Positions 1-11,431 of a DNA stretch of 64,000 nucleotides are shown here, in pieces. The notes under the pieces were generated by a model, which had not been told where the DNA came from, did no database searches, and was given only the letters and a program-made list of their open reading frames with translations. The DNA comes from Choanephora cucurbitarum (lineage: Eukaryota; Mucoromycota; Mucoromycetes; Mucorales; Choanephoraceae): contig JAIWNI010000055.1 of the NCBI GenBank assembly GCA_025331435.1, positions 1 to 64,000 on the forward strand, read 5' to 3'. A program made the position numbers and the translations under genes. Each line of letters starts with the position of its first letter. Position 1 is the stretch's first letter.

Positions 1-3000
1 TGATCAATTACTGTTTGTCAAAATAGTGGTTGAGTATTTTTTTTTACCTTCGCCAAAGTCCTCTAGTGATTCTAATCCCAATTTCAGTATCTCAAGCAAT
101 CCTGAGGTGGCAATTTTCCACAAAGGTGTTTTGTCATCGCCATGTTTATATGAAGGAGGACAATCATATTTTAGTTTCATAGGAAGACCATAGGCTCCAA
201 TGATGCGCTCGAATACGCCTTCTGTATAAAGAGATAGAACATGAACATGGTCCTTAAACAGATCAGCAACTAGGCTGCTGCACTTTTTGTTCAAAGCAAT
301 ATATGTCACAGTAGAAAATTTTCGCTGACTAGGAGGGATGTAGCCGCGGTTCTTGTTTTGCTTATCTTCAGGAGGGCTTAGGAATGCGAGCGTCATGTAT
401 TCTGCTAGGTCAGCAAGTACAAGAGGAGGTACGCCTTCTTTTTTCATGTCAAGCGTCTGAACTGCTTCGAGTACAGCCTCTTGTAAAGGAGAAACATGAT
501 CTACGTCAGGTCGGTATTGAGGACTAGTAGAATAAACAAGCAAGTTGCGAAGGATACTTAAGAGGGAGCTTACATCATCTAACGTAAAAGTAGAATAGAT
601 ATGCTTGTACAAGTCAACAAACATACTGACGTAAGATGTCAACGTATCTTGCGTAAAATCTTTAGAAATAGGAGCAACACTCGAGGATGAGAGTGAGAGG
701 GTAAGCGATTGAAGTTCAGCCTCATCATCATAGCTTTTATGCTTCTTCTCGGATTTATCTTGTAACGGCTGATCATCCATAGACTGGCTTATGCTGTACC
801 CAATAACTTCCCATGTATTCCATGCTTTGCGCCAGAGGTTCATCATCTTGGAAGAGTCTTTGTTCTCGGGAGAGACAGTGACAATTGTCTTGAAGCTTTT
901 AATACTGGCAAATGACACTTCTTGACTTGAACGCAAGCATGAATCCTCCAAATGGGCTAGAAGAAGAGTAAATGCGCGTTGAAAATGTTCCAGCTCATGC
1001 AAGTCATTTGAAAAATCTTGGAATATGCTTGAGATGCCTGTTAGAATTAGAACCTTGGTCTCGTCCCATTGCTTATCTGCAGTGTCACGGGAATGGTGTA
1101 GCATGAAGCCCGATGAATCACGATCATTATGTGCATTAGGTGAGGATGCTTTGCTAAGGGAGATTTTGGAGGCACGAATAGATGACATCTTAATGGAGTC
1201 AAGCAGAGGAAACAATACTTCCCATATGCAGGTATCCCATAATTGTGGGCCAAGGACATGTCCATTCATAGTGATTGTTCTGAACAATGTTTGATTAGCA
1301 CCATTGCGTACCTCTGGGCGCCAGTCAATACAAGTGTGCGACAATTGGAGTAACAAGAGCATCCAGAGAACGCTATATGTCTTGGGATTGCCATCATCTT
1401 CATCCTCAAGTTTTACATCAATGTTCATATGCTCCTTATCTATCTTTTCATCTACGAAGGCTGAATCTTGTTTTTTTATCAGGTCAATGCGTCGAGTTTG
1501 AATAAAATCAGATAGATTCCATAACAGTCCAACAGCCGTCAAACTGATGTTTAGATCATCACTTTGCATACCAAAGGACCCAAGGGTAGCGATACAAAGT
1601 CGCAAACAATCAGGTGAAAGCAAGGACAAGAAATCAGTACAGATAAGTTGCAAGCTGGCGAACGCAACCTTGATCAGACCAGTGACCGACTTGGGCCCAG
1701 CAGCAGCCATGATACTACCTGCAAAAACAGAAGAAGCAGTTGTATCAATGCTTGCACGTTCATTCTTACTTTCAGAGTTGGAGTTTTCTTTTTCCTCTTC
1801 TTCTTCCTCATCACTGTTACTATCAAAGCTAGTATCTGGGGGAGGACCAATAGCACATACAGCTACATGCCTTAACATGTCAAAGATAAGCTTCCATCCA
1901 CAAGTGAGCGAATGGCCTGCTGTTTGAAGCAAATTGTTCAATGTTTCAAGACCCATTTTTTGAACTTCACTAAATATCTTGGGATTATTGCTTATGGCTT
2001 CCTGTACAAGAGCCTCATCCTTTGTAGGTGTTGTATAGTTGATACATTGATTCAGCACAACCAAAAGGCGTTTTTGAGTATCCTCGTTCACTTGGTTGTA
2101 TTCAGAAAGAACAAACTCCATAGCTGTGGTAATTACATTCGAAATTATCACACAACATTGTGAGCGAACGGAAGAAGGCGTAAGAGGATAATTGGCGGTT
2201 GCGATCAAATGAGAGGTGATGAGGTGCCATGCTTCAGATGAAGATTCTTTTTGGGTATCAATGAGGCGCCCCATGTCTAATGTTGCAATGTACTCTAGTT
2301 TGTCTAGTGCAAAAGATCTATTGTTGAATATTTTCTACCAAGACAGACAAATGGATAAGCATCGTTTTGAATCCAAAGGAATAGAAAGTCACTTACGATT
2401 CTTGAAGATTTACTCGCTGATAATGACTGACTGTCAGAGAAAGGAGCACCGCTTACTTCCGAACTAAGGCGACATAGTGCAGATGAAAAAGCCATAAACG
2501 ACTTATCATCAAGGTATCTGCTGTTTTCAAACAGTCGTTGAAAAGACGCACTGATGATCGGTAAATGGTCTGCATCCATCATCTGGTTCAATGGTGCTAA
2601 TGCAATATAGAATTAGATTGAACTGTTTTGATACCTCTAATGCATTTACTTACGAGATGTAAGGCCAGGACTTTGATTAGCTGATGCGACTGATGAATTT
2701 GTCATTGTTCGTCTCAAATTATTAGCTGAGCCAGTAACAGGTGTATTTGAGGACCCTTTAGGAACTGGTCGATTGAACAACAGGAAATCAGCAAGTTGCA
2801 AGGTTTCCAACACAAGGTACCACGACGATCCTAGCACACTACTAAGAAACATAGCTATGTTCAGCAGAACGCGAAGACTATACAAATTCTTTTCATTTAA
2901 AGTAATGTTGACTAAAGCCTGCTGTTGTTGTACAGAGAGGTCTGTGAATGAGATAGCATTTGATGTGCTTATAGACGAAAGTGTAGCAACGCTGGTGGAG

Positions 3001-5065
3001 CTTATTGTACTTTTAGTAGCAGATGTAGAAGTGAGCCCCGAAGACAACAAAGGAATATTCGGGATTGAGTTCTTGCATAGGTTGGTCAAAAATGCATCAC
3101 GAGGTGTGATCAAGTCTAGTACACCACAGACATTAGTGAAATTTTGATATGATCGCATTGTACTCTGAAATAGCTCTTCATCCAAATTAGCTGTCAAATA
3201 GAATGACATGGCTGCTAACAAGCCAGGCCATGCTACGTTGGCCATTTCAGTCACAATAGTAAGATCCTTTTTTTGATCGGTTCCTGATTCATTTGTTGAT
3301 GCTGATTTTGTAAATCCGGGTGAAAATTCAGGCAATGCATATCCTGCCAATCCATCTGCAATTGAGTTAAGGCAGACAAGTGCAAGGTAGTAGATGTATG
3401 TGTCAGGAATCGTAGGAGGATCAGACTTATCTAATTGATCAATACTAAAAAGCAGATTCATATTCAGATACCATGTCCAGTAGGAAAGAAAATAATACAA
3501 TACCATTGAATCCGCATGGTCGAGGAAGAAGTACTCAAGCTTTCCAAAACTAATGATGTATGCTGATTTGTATGAGACGAATAAATGCCAGTATTTTGCG
3601 ATCCATAATCTAAGCTATCTCTTCCTCCCTGGCTGGCCCCAATAGACTGAGGCTTCTCTGTCGCAAGTCTGCCAAAGGCTGTGATCATATCTCGGAATAC
3701 ATTGGTTGAACTGCCTTGCCCGTCATACCATTTGTAGATCGAGCTAGTCAGTGCAGCATCACTACATATGCCCTTAAATATTTCCATGGCTAGTACACGA
3801 TGCCAGATTGGATTTTCAGGCTCTAGGATTTTGACAAACATAGACAAGAATATTTCGCACTCCATCACCAGTAATTCACTGAATTGCTTGACGAGAATAT
3901 AGACAACTCGAGTGAGACGCATGGTATGAGGAAATTCGCTTTTCTCGGAGAAGTTCTTGATGAACATTGGACAGACACGCTCTTTTAGGATGGCGTTCAA
4001 TTCCTTATGCTGTTATATCATATGTCAGCTAAGAAAAAAAAAGACAAAGAAGCACTCTATTATGTTTCTTTACCTCTCTAAACAATCTGTAGTGATTTGT
4101 CAAAATACTTTCAATCAATTCCAAACCAAAAGTTTTTGATAGATGTGTCAGTCGAAGATATTCTGGCTGATCTCCATTTGTCAGTAAACAAAGATCTTGG
4201 AATAAATAGTAAGCATCTTTTGCACATGGCCGTAGCTGTATCTTTTCTCCTGTGCTGATCTCAACTTCATGAGTTGTTTCTGCCTCTGATGGTTTTGATG
4301 CATTCTCTTTTCCCACTTTGTCAAAAACGAAAATCACAAGCTGACGCAAAGTAGCCGCTGCTGTATTGTTGACGACGGCAATTTTGGAGTCTTGCAGACG
4401 AAAACAAATCAAAAGTGCCTGTTCACAGAGAAATTTCAGCCTTTCTCTTCTGAATTTTCTATATCTTTTTCAAGAATACCTCTGCAAGAATGTCATCGTG
4501 TACACTTCTGTAATTGCTGAGGAGTGGTAATACTGTCTGTAGAATTTTCAATTGAATGTCCATACCATGAACACTGATATCGGTCAATGTCCTCAAAACG
4601 GCTCTAATCGAAGTCTAAGCAAGAAGCAAGTTAACTCTTGTATAATTCTCGAGACAGTAAATGCGTACTTCGGGTATAGCGTGAAAGGAAATCAATTTTT
4701 GTATACAACCTATTGCAATGGTAACCAATTTGACTTGCTTTGTTTCACAGGCTAGCACAAAGGGACGTAATGCATCTTCTGTTTTTGCAAGTTCTATAAA
4801 ACATTGTTCAGTACTTCAAATACGACATAAAAAAAAAGTGTTGCCATCTAATAGCTCACCATTAGCTATGCTGTATCCAGGTCTCTCTTTAAAACTTCGT
4901 AAAATGACACTGAGTCGCTCTGCTGCCTAGAACAAACACACAGGTTAGATTGAGTGAGTATGGTGATAGATTGACATGAACCTCTTTGATTTCAGGATGC
5001 TTTCTTCTAGCTTCACTAGAAAGAGTCAACAACTCAGTCTGCAAGAAAGCTGTAAGACCGCTCAT
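1..5065 (-). CDS. MON2: MON2 homologue, Sec7/BIG-related Golgi-endosome trafficking scaffold (3' end cut by window)
   Basis: Large multi-exon gene read leftwards from ATG at 5065 (MSGLTAFLQTELLTLSSEAR). Recognisable coding blocks lie at about 4984-5065, 4029-4412, 3464-4000, 2646-3506, 2397-2591 and 48-2294. The last block runs to a donor (GTAAAA) at 47-46, so the 3' end lies outside the window. Family landmarks include TAGHSLTCGWKLIFDMLRHV and LEYIATLDMGRLI, plus a C-terminal part with YDCPPSYKHGDDKTPLWK. MON2 proteins are HEAT-repeat relatives of the large Arf-GEFs without the catalytic Sec7 domain. They act at the trans-Golgi/endosome with Dopey and a P4-ATPase flippase. An acidic Glu/Asp-Ser run near 1780-1830 looks like a disordered insert. 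The gene diverges from the deaminase at 6478. Identification is firm; individual splice sites are approximate. Confidence 0.9.
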
Positions 5066-6477
5066 ATGGCTTTATTGAAGTAATGCTGCTTTATTTCGGC
5101 AGATGACAATAAATCGCGAAAACGAAAGGAAAGAACAAAAGAGCGAGAAGGAGTAGGTGAGAGAGGAAAAGAAAAAAGGGACCCTTAATGCCCACAACAA
5201 ATAAATAAGGAAACTCGTGCTTAGGTACGCAAGAAAAAATAATAAGTAAAAGAATAGAACTCCTCTTGGCATGATACGTTGATTTGTCTCGGCCAATCAC
5301 AATAGTAAGATGTAAAGCTTGATTTACTTCAAATATATGCATTCTTTTGTCTATCAAAGATAAACACATACACTACTGTAACATTGCTACTAGGACTGAT
5401 ACTATAGTCTCTGCTTTTATCATTCTACAAGCATCATGCATCGCTTTAGCATTCTGATTAGCTCCACAACGGATTACTTGGCTTGATAAGGATTTATTGA
5501 AAACTAATTAGTGAATAGGATTGGTTTTTCTATCGACTGAGTCTATAACCAATGATACAGTATTTGCTCGATTTGAGAGTGTTTGCTTTAAGAGCATACT
5601 CAATTTAAGAGTACAGTCTTTCAGAACGAATATCATTTCAAGCATTAAAACACTGTGCAATTCAAGAGTGTATTCGACTTAAGATTGCTTTTTTTATCAA
5701 AGATAATAGCCCACCTGAATAAAGCAGCTACTGCACTTGTTCTGCTTTCAACCATATTTTATTGGTTATAGTTGAGTATATTCGGCAATGTCTTATTTGT
5801 GCCTTTATGCTCTCTTTGTTTTTCATGTTTTTTTTTAGGATCAAAACATATCGTTTTGCGCTTGAATAGAAAGACAAGTTTGTGTAATAACACTATTCTC
5901 CTATTCACAAACCTTTTTTTTTTGTTTTAGCAGAATAGAGGTATAGTTTTAAACCAAATGTTTAAATTCTTTCTCTCCTTCCTGTTCTTCTGTTGTCTCA
6001 AAGTCATATGTGGTTTTGAAATATGAGTATCAATCAGTCACTGCTTTTCAAGATATCTGACCTTGTCTTCTGACTACTTTAAGCTACTGCTTTGTGTTAT
6101 TGTTTACTTGAATACGCTGTTGCGCAGCAACACACTAACGGGGTTAACAGGTTGGCCATTTCACAAAGCATACCGCTCTTTAAGCAATTTATGTATGTCT
6201 TCAAGCTATCACATCTATATTTAGATATACAACGACAGCAGTAGCAATTGGTTCCATGCCCTCTTCTAATGATCAGCGTAAATTGCATTCATTTCTAATG
6301 AAAGCTTCCCGTCTCCAAGAAAAAAAAAGGGGGGCTCGTTGCTTTCCTAGCTTTTCAGACAAATATGGCTACTGCATTCCATTGTTCGGGAAATCAAACT
6401 TCGATCCGCAGTATCGGCAACTAAATTCAGGAACATATAAGCAAGCCGAAACACGAATTATATGCCAGTCTATTTCT
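5066..6477. other. Intergenic, divergent promoter region with a MITE
   Basis: AT-rich spacer between the divergent MON2 and deaminase genes. It contains the MITE at 5558-5733 and several T-rich runs near 5820-5930. Short open frames here have no recognisable protein character. An ATG at 6256 is in frame with the deaminase but adds a stretch unlike the family. Confidence 0.6.
5558..5733. mobile_element. pogo/Tigger-like MITE, copy A
   Basis: A non-coding element of about 176 bp begins CAGTATTTGCTCGATTTGAG and ends GCAGCTACTG, so both termini read CAGTA inwards. It is flanked by TA on the left (5556-5557) and CA on the right, which fits a decayed TA target duplication. Inside are several imperfect copies of a CTCAATTTAAGAGT motif. 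The same architecture, in the same orientation, occurs at 59411-59565. CAGT termini with a TA target are typical of Tc1/mariner-pogo elements. No transposase is present, so it would be non-autonomous. Confidence 0.7.
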
Positions 6478-7649
6478 ATGGTTTTCACAAATTTAATAGA
6501 CTTCTGCAAAGAGCTTCCCAAGATCGAGCTGCATGCTCATCTCAACGGAAGTCTGAGCCCCGCAACTATGCGTGAGCTTGTAGAACTAAAGAAAGATCAG
6601 AAGCCAGAGTTAGCAGAGTTCAAGATTCCAACCTCTCTGACTATACAGAAGTAAGCACTTGAAGTTTAACAAAGTTGTAGTCATGCTAAACTTCAAGATA
6701 GCTTTTTCCCCTTGTTTCGTTTTATCTATCAACTAACAGATGATGAGGCAAGCGTTCGCATAGCTACACGTAACATTATTCGTGAATTCGCACAAGATGG
6801 AGTCAAGTATCTCGAATTAAGAACAACCCCACGCTGCAATGCCGAGACAGGTAAGCACTTCAGTGATCTAAGCAAATCTCATTGTCTTGACATGGTTCTT
6901 TTGCATCGAAAGGTATGACAAAAACATCGTATCTTGAGGCTGTTGTTTCTGTACTTGAAGAGAACAGAACAGACGATATCATTGTAAAATTGATTTTGTC
7001 AATTGATCGTCGTAACACACTTGAAGAAGCCCAAGAGACAGTTGATTTAGCCCTGGCTTTTCGTTCTCGTGGTGTTGTTGGAATTGATTTGTGTGGTGAT
7101 GTAGAAAAGGGATCTTTTGCCGAGCTTAAACCTGCTTTTACAAGAGCACAAGAGAATCAATTCCCAATCACTTTACATTTCAATGAGATTGAACAGAATA
7201 TGGTGGAAGGTCCTACTCTACTTTCCATCAATCCCAATCGTTTGGGACATGCTACTCTACTTGATGAGGTTTGTCGTAAAACAATTTATGCAAAAAGCAT
7301 TCCAATTGAGATCTGTATGACTTCAAATGTACTATGTAAAACTGTCAAGACATTTGAAGATCATCATATCAAAGATCTCTTGAATGACAATCATCCTTTC
7401 ATTTTATGTGTAAGTCTTCAAACTGTAGTCATTTTCTTTTTGTGCTTATAGTTCCTTTAGACTGATGACAAAGGTGTTTTCTTTTCTGAATCCTCCAATG
7501 AGTACCGATTGGCTGGAGAGACATTCAATCTAAATTATGAGGATTTGTACACCATTTCTTTCCGTTCAATTGATGCTATCTTTGGTAGTGATGAGTTGAA
7601 AAAACATCTGCAATCAAAATGGACTGAATGGAAGAATCAAAACCTATGA
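6478..7649 (+). CDS. ADAL: N6-methyl-AMP deaminase (adenosine deaminase-like, ADAL/MAPDA)
   Basis: Four exons. The start at 6478 gives MVFTNLIDFCKELPKIELHAHLNGS, and the HAHLNGS zinc-ligand motif sits at the usual place near the N-terminus. The first intron runs from GTAAGC at about 6652 to a TAG acceptor near 6701 and continues with NFFPLFRFIYQLTDDEA. The next two introns lie at about 6850-6912 and 7409-7459. Other deaminase landmarks are TTPR, GMTKTSYLEA, GIDLCGD, HFNE (His/Glu), GHAT, CMTSNVLC and TDDKGVF (zinc Asp pair). This subfamily hydrolyses N6-methyl-AMP to IMP and methylamine, recycling modified RNA nucleotides. Length, about 350 residues, is normal. An upstream in-frame ATG at 6256 was not used because its extension is unlike the family. 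Confidence 0.92.
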
Positions 7650-8479
7650 TTGGGTTAAGCTTGCTATATCAGATTCATGGCTCGGTGTTACAAATATGCG
7701 TTATGTTGGTTACAAGAAAGAGAAACAAGCATTCTTTGCTACACCCTCTTCTCTTTCATTTCATACATATTTGAATAATCGTCTCTTAATAAACTTGTCA
7801 ATAGCCATTGTGTTCATTTCTTTTCATAATTGACTACAATTCTACCTACATTTCAAACATGTTTGACCGATAAGATCCTATTTCAACCTGTTGCTTAAAG
7901 TTGGGTATTACTTGTGCTGTCAACTTCTCTCATTCTTTTTTCCTCTTTTTTTTTTATCATTATGAATTGCTCCATAAACACAGATACTCGAGAATTGAAA
8001 GGTAGAAAAGTCAGACTGTATCGGCTATACTTGCTGCGTTGAAACTTTAGGTTAGTTTATCCGCTCTTTATAACCATGAGCTAATCTTTTGCTATTAATA
8101 AAGTTCAACATACTTCAGAATCATAAGAAATAACAGACACGAGTTTTGATAGGTTGCTGAGTATTTTTGGTTAAAATTAGTAAACATATAGAAAAAATAT
8201 GGAAAATCAAAAGGCTAATTTTATTATCTAAAAGAAATATGCTATTTATACACTTTCTCGCAAGTTATCTTGGTAAGAGAAGGCATTGGGTCTAAAGATG
8301 GTATGTATTTTAACGTGAATATTGATATAGATGATGAAGGATAAATTTATGTGTAAATGTATATCCATGAATGTATGTATATATGTATGTGAGAGGATGT
8401 ATATATATTTTATCCGTAATTTTTTAGTTGTTTTTCTTTTCTAAAAAAAAGTTCTATCGAAAGTGAGAGAACAATGGGT
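7650..8479. other. Intergenic, convergent 3' region
   Basis: AT-rich sequence between the convergent ends of the deaminase and the mucin-like gene. It has T runs and a TATGTATATATGTATG simple repeat near 8370-8410. No gene or RNA is recognised. Confidence 0.6.
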
Positions 8480-10078
8480 TTATTTTTCATGAGGAGGTTC
8501 ATGAACAGGTTGTTTTTCTCCCACAATGGGTTGAGCTACAGCTGCTGTAGTGACAGCGCTGAGTTGTTCCTGCGGAGGATGGTCAGCAATGGGCGATTGT
8601 GGTTGTTGTTTATCTGGTAACACTTGTTGTTGTGGTAACATAGCAGTGTCTTGGTATTGTCCATTGTTGTAATACATTTGTTGCCCATCTTGAGCATACA
8701 TCATCTGTTGATCTTGTTGCATTGGATAAGGTTGATTAGGGTCGCGGTACATGTGTTGTTGTTGACTGGGATCGTGATACATGATTTGCTCGTGATACAT
8801 GCCAGGTTGCTCACCAATGCCAGGCTGTTGAAGGTTGGGTTCATGGTACATATCTTGTTGCATTTGACTGGCTTCATAGTATAGTTTGTCTTGATGTTGA
8901 AGTTGAGGAGAATAGACGGGGGCGGCAACATAGCCCTGAGCAGGTGGACCGGGATAATACTGTCCAGCAGCATTAGTTTCTGATTGTTGGTGAACACCCG
9001 GGTGATAAGCCATTGCAGGAGAAGACACATGGTTATAACCCTCGTAAGGCTGTTGCTCTGTGGTCCCGACCTGGAATCCTCGCTCCGATGGATGTGGTTC
9101 CCAATTTTCCTGAGCGTCGGCATCTATACCAGTTTTAAAGCCTTCATACTCATTATTGGGCACCCAAAGATCATCCATTGTACGAGGAGGACGGTTTGCT
9201 CTGCGCTGTCTACGCTGTTTACGACGGATGAGCATTAAGGCAAAGGCGCCAATGAACATGAGAGCGACAAAACCGACAACGAGACCTGCGATGAGACCTG
9301 CTTTATCATCTGAAGAGCCAGATGTTTCAGGGCTACTAGAGACTGAAGCGCTGGGTGAACTACTAGAGGCGGAGTTTATCATGGATGATGTAGATGTTGT
9401 TGAAATAGCTTTAGGGGATGCTGATGAAGTAACGGCTCCTGCACTAGATGAAGCCTTGCTAGATGCAATTGCAGCAGCAGAGCTGGAAGGTGCAGCAGCA
9501 GAACTGGAAGGTGCAGCAGCAGAGGAAGCAGCTGTAGTTTGAGGAGCAGATGTAGTTGTTTGTGCAGCACTGGATGTCTCTGCAGGCTGTTGTGTAGTAG
9601 TAGTAGTGGCAGCTGTAGTAGGTTCTTTTGTAGTGGTGGTGGTGGTGGTGGCAACAGGTTCTTCTGTTGTGGTAGCTACAGGTTCTTTTGTGGTGGTAGT
9701 AGCAGCAGGCTCTTTCGAAGTTGTTGGGTCTGCCTTTTGGGTTGTGGTCGGCTTTTGGTTCTGAAAGCTATCGTCTGCGCTTGCATCGTCAACAGCAGCA
9801 GCAGCGGCGTTTTTATAACTTTTCTCATTGACAAGATTGGAATCACTAAATACAAATGATGGTGTCTCTAAAGCAGCAGCAGCAACTGTCTTCTCATTGA
9901 GAGAGTCATTCTTGGAGCTAGATGTATGTGACTTGCTGTGTTTACTGTTATTAGAAGTTGTAGTTTCTTCTGTATAGTCTGCAATTGTTTTCGAATGTTT
10001 CTCGGTTGTAGTTGAATCGGCCATGTTATGAGAATTAGAAAAAATAGAAAAGAAAACAAAAGAGGGTGCGAAATGCAC
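8480..10078 (-). CDS. Mucin-like single-pass plasma-membrane protein
   Basis: Intronless frame of 532 residues. Its N-terminal half is Ser/Thr/Ala-rich, with short repeats of the type KEPVATTT and runs such as [20 protein letters not shown] single hydrophobic segment follows (GLIAGLVVGFVALMFIGAFA, around residues 262-285), then a stop-transfer cluster RRKQRRQRR, then a Gln/Pro/Tyr/Met-rich cytoplasmic tail with many YHEP/MYHD-type repeats. This plan resembles fungal wall-stress sensors and mucins (Mid2/Wsc-like), but no cysteine-rich sensor domain is seen. The start is uncertain: MHFAPSFVFFSIF at 10078 gives a short hydrophobic N-terminus that could act as a signal peptide. The next ATG at 10024 (MADSTTTEKH) would give none. 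Specific function unknown. Confidence 0.75.
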   Translation of the reverse strand: MHFAPSFVFFSIFSNSHNMADSTTTEKHSKTIADYTEETTTSNNSKHSKSHTSSSKNDSLNEKTVAAAALETPSFVFSDSNLVNEKSYKNAAAAAVDDASADDSFQNQKPTTTQKADPTTSKEPAATTTTKEPVATTTEEPVATTTTTTTKEPTTAATTTTTQQPAETSSAAQTTTSAPQTTAASSAAAPSSSAAAPSSSAAAIASSKASSSAGAVTSSASPKAISTTSTSSMINSASSSSPSASVSSSPETSGSSDDKAGLIAGLVVGFVALMFIGAFALMLIRRKQRRQRRANRPPRTMDDLWVPNNEYEGFKTGIDADAQENWEPHPSERGFQVGTTEQQPYEGYNHVSSPAMAYHPGVHQQSETNAAGQYYPGPPAQGYVAAPVYSPQLQHQDKLYYEASQMQQDMYHEPNLQQPGIGEQPGMYHEQIMYHDPSQQQHMYRDPNQPYPMQQDQQMMYAQDGQQMYYNNGQYQDTAMLPQQQVLPDKQQPQSPIADHPPQEQLSAVTTAAVAQPIVGEKQPVHEPPHEK

Positions 10079-11431
10079 AAAATAGATGATGAATCAAGAA
10101 AAGTTTTTTCTTTTTTACTTTGTGCGACATTGAATGAAGGAGTGATAGTTTGACTGGAGCCAAAACAAGGTTGCACAATGAAGTAGCTTAACCTCTTTAA
10201 ATCATTTTTTCTTTCAAATAAAAACCCAAGATCTTCGACGGCTCCATAAAAGGAAACGAGGCACATTGAATGCCCTGGTGCTACTAAGGTATAAGAGTTC
10301 AGCTCTGAAATTACAAGTCACACAAACACTTGGTGTTTGAATAAATAAACTTAGTTCTTTTCTATATTAAGACATTGCCCCTCTTACATAAGGCTTCTTT
10401 CAGCTATGTTTTGGTGTCGGATACATTGGGTGTCCTGGTTTTGAGTGTAGTCATTCTGTTAAAATCTTTACGTTCACCAAACGACATATATCGTATGATA
10501 GCCTTTAGCTACAGTCCTTGGTCTTGTTGACCTCTTGTTAATGCAGCTGACCTTCATTCAGGAACATATCTCAAACGGATGTATTCCACCAGGATGCTTC
10601 TGATGTTAGCAGCGGCATTTGTATTTCTATTTCAGAATCGTAATAAGCTAAAAAGAAGTCTGAGCATGACTTGCCAAACCAGCATTGACTTGTTCTGTAT
10701 ATCAGACGCCATTGTCTGTCCGGAAGGTCAGGCAATGAAGAAGCGACTTGCAACTGGCGCGAAGACATAGCTGATCTAGGCCATCCATGGCAGCTTGAAA
10801 ACACCATACTCTTTCGCATTTCAGGCACATATGTCATGGACCAACAAAAGGAATTCTTGATACTAAAAAAAGGCTTTTGCAATTGATAAAACAAGTGTTG
10901 CGCTTGATATCATTATCACAAGCCAAAGTAAAATTAACCTTTATGAAATAGACTGTTGATTACAAATCACCTTTAAGGTACCTTTATGCCTTTCTTTCTC
11001 CAAGAAAAAAAAAACTAAAAGACTGAAGCCATTGCAACAAGTAGCATCAAGATATGCAATGGCATTCTTTTACAATGTTTTTGTTAATTGACCCTTCTTT
11101 CTGAAGCCCATCCAATGTCAATATCACATTCGTTTAAATCATTGCGTTTCTTCTCCTATAACTCAGCGATATAGCTATTTGAATGCACGCCGTCAGGGTA
11201 TTGCACTCCAAAGCAGCTAGTGCTGAGGTTGCTGTTTTCAAGTGACAACTAACAACAATAAGAAAAGAGGATGACACAGCTCAAAGGTGTCAAAACTCCG
11301 GTACATCCAAAACACCTGACACCTTGTGTTCTTAAGGTGACTGTTGTCGTTCTTTGAATTTTCTTGCTCTCTCTCTTTTTTTTTGCAGTTTTAGTAAACG
11401 CGCTCACGCGTTTTAAAATAATTAATACAGC
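10079..11431. other. Intergenic with a slightly GC-richer patch
   Basis: Promoter region shared by two divergent genes. The patch at about 10560-10890 is less AT-rich and is open on the minus strand for 107 codons. Its translation (ending in SEASWWNTSV) resembles no family I know. It could be a gene remnant or chance. The remainder is AT-rich with T runs near 11370. Confidence 0.4.

Noticed and set aside
1648..1927. Plus-strand open frames opposite the MON2 acidic region
   Set aside because: Antisense shadows of Glu/Ser-rich codons; no independent features.
9379..9859. Leu-rich and Gly/Cys-rich frames over the mucin-like gene
   Set aside because: Frame-shifted or antisense readings of Thr/Ala/Ser repeats.
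10571..10894. Minus frame of 107 codons in the 10-11 kb spacer
   Set aside because: No family resemblance, no promoter or splice context; kept only as a patch in the intergenic note.
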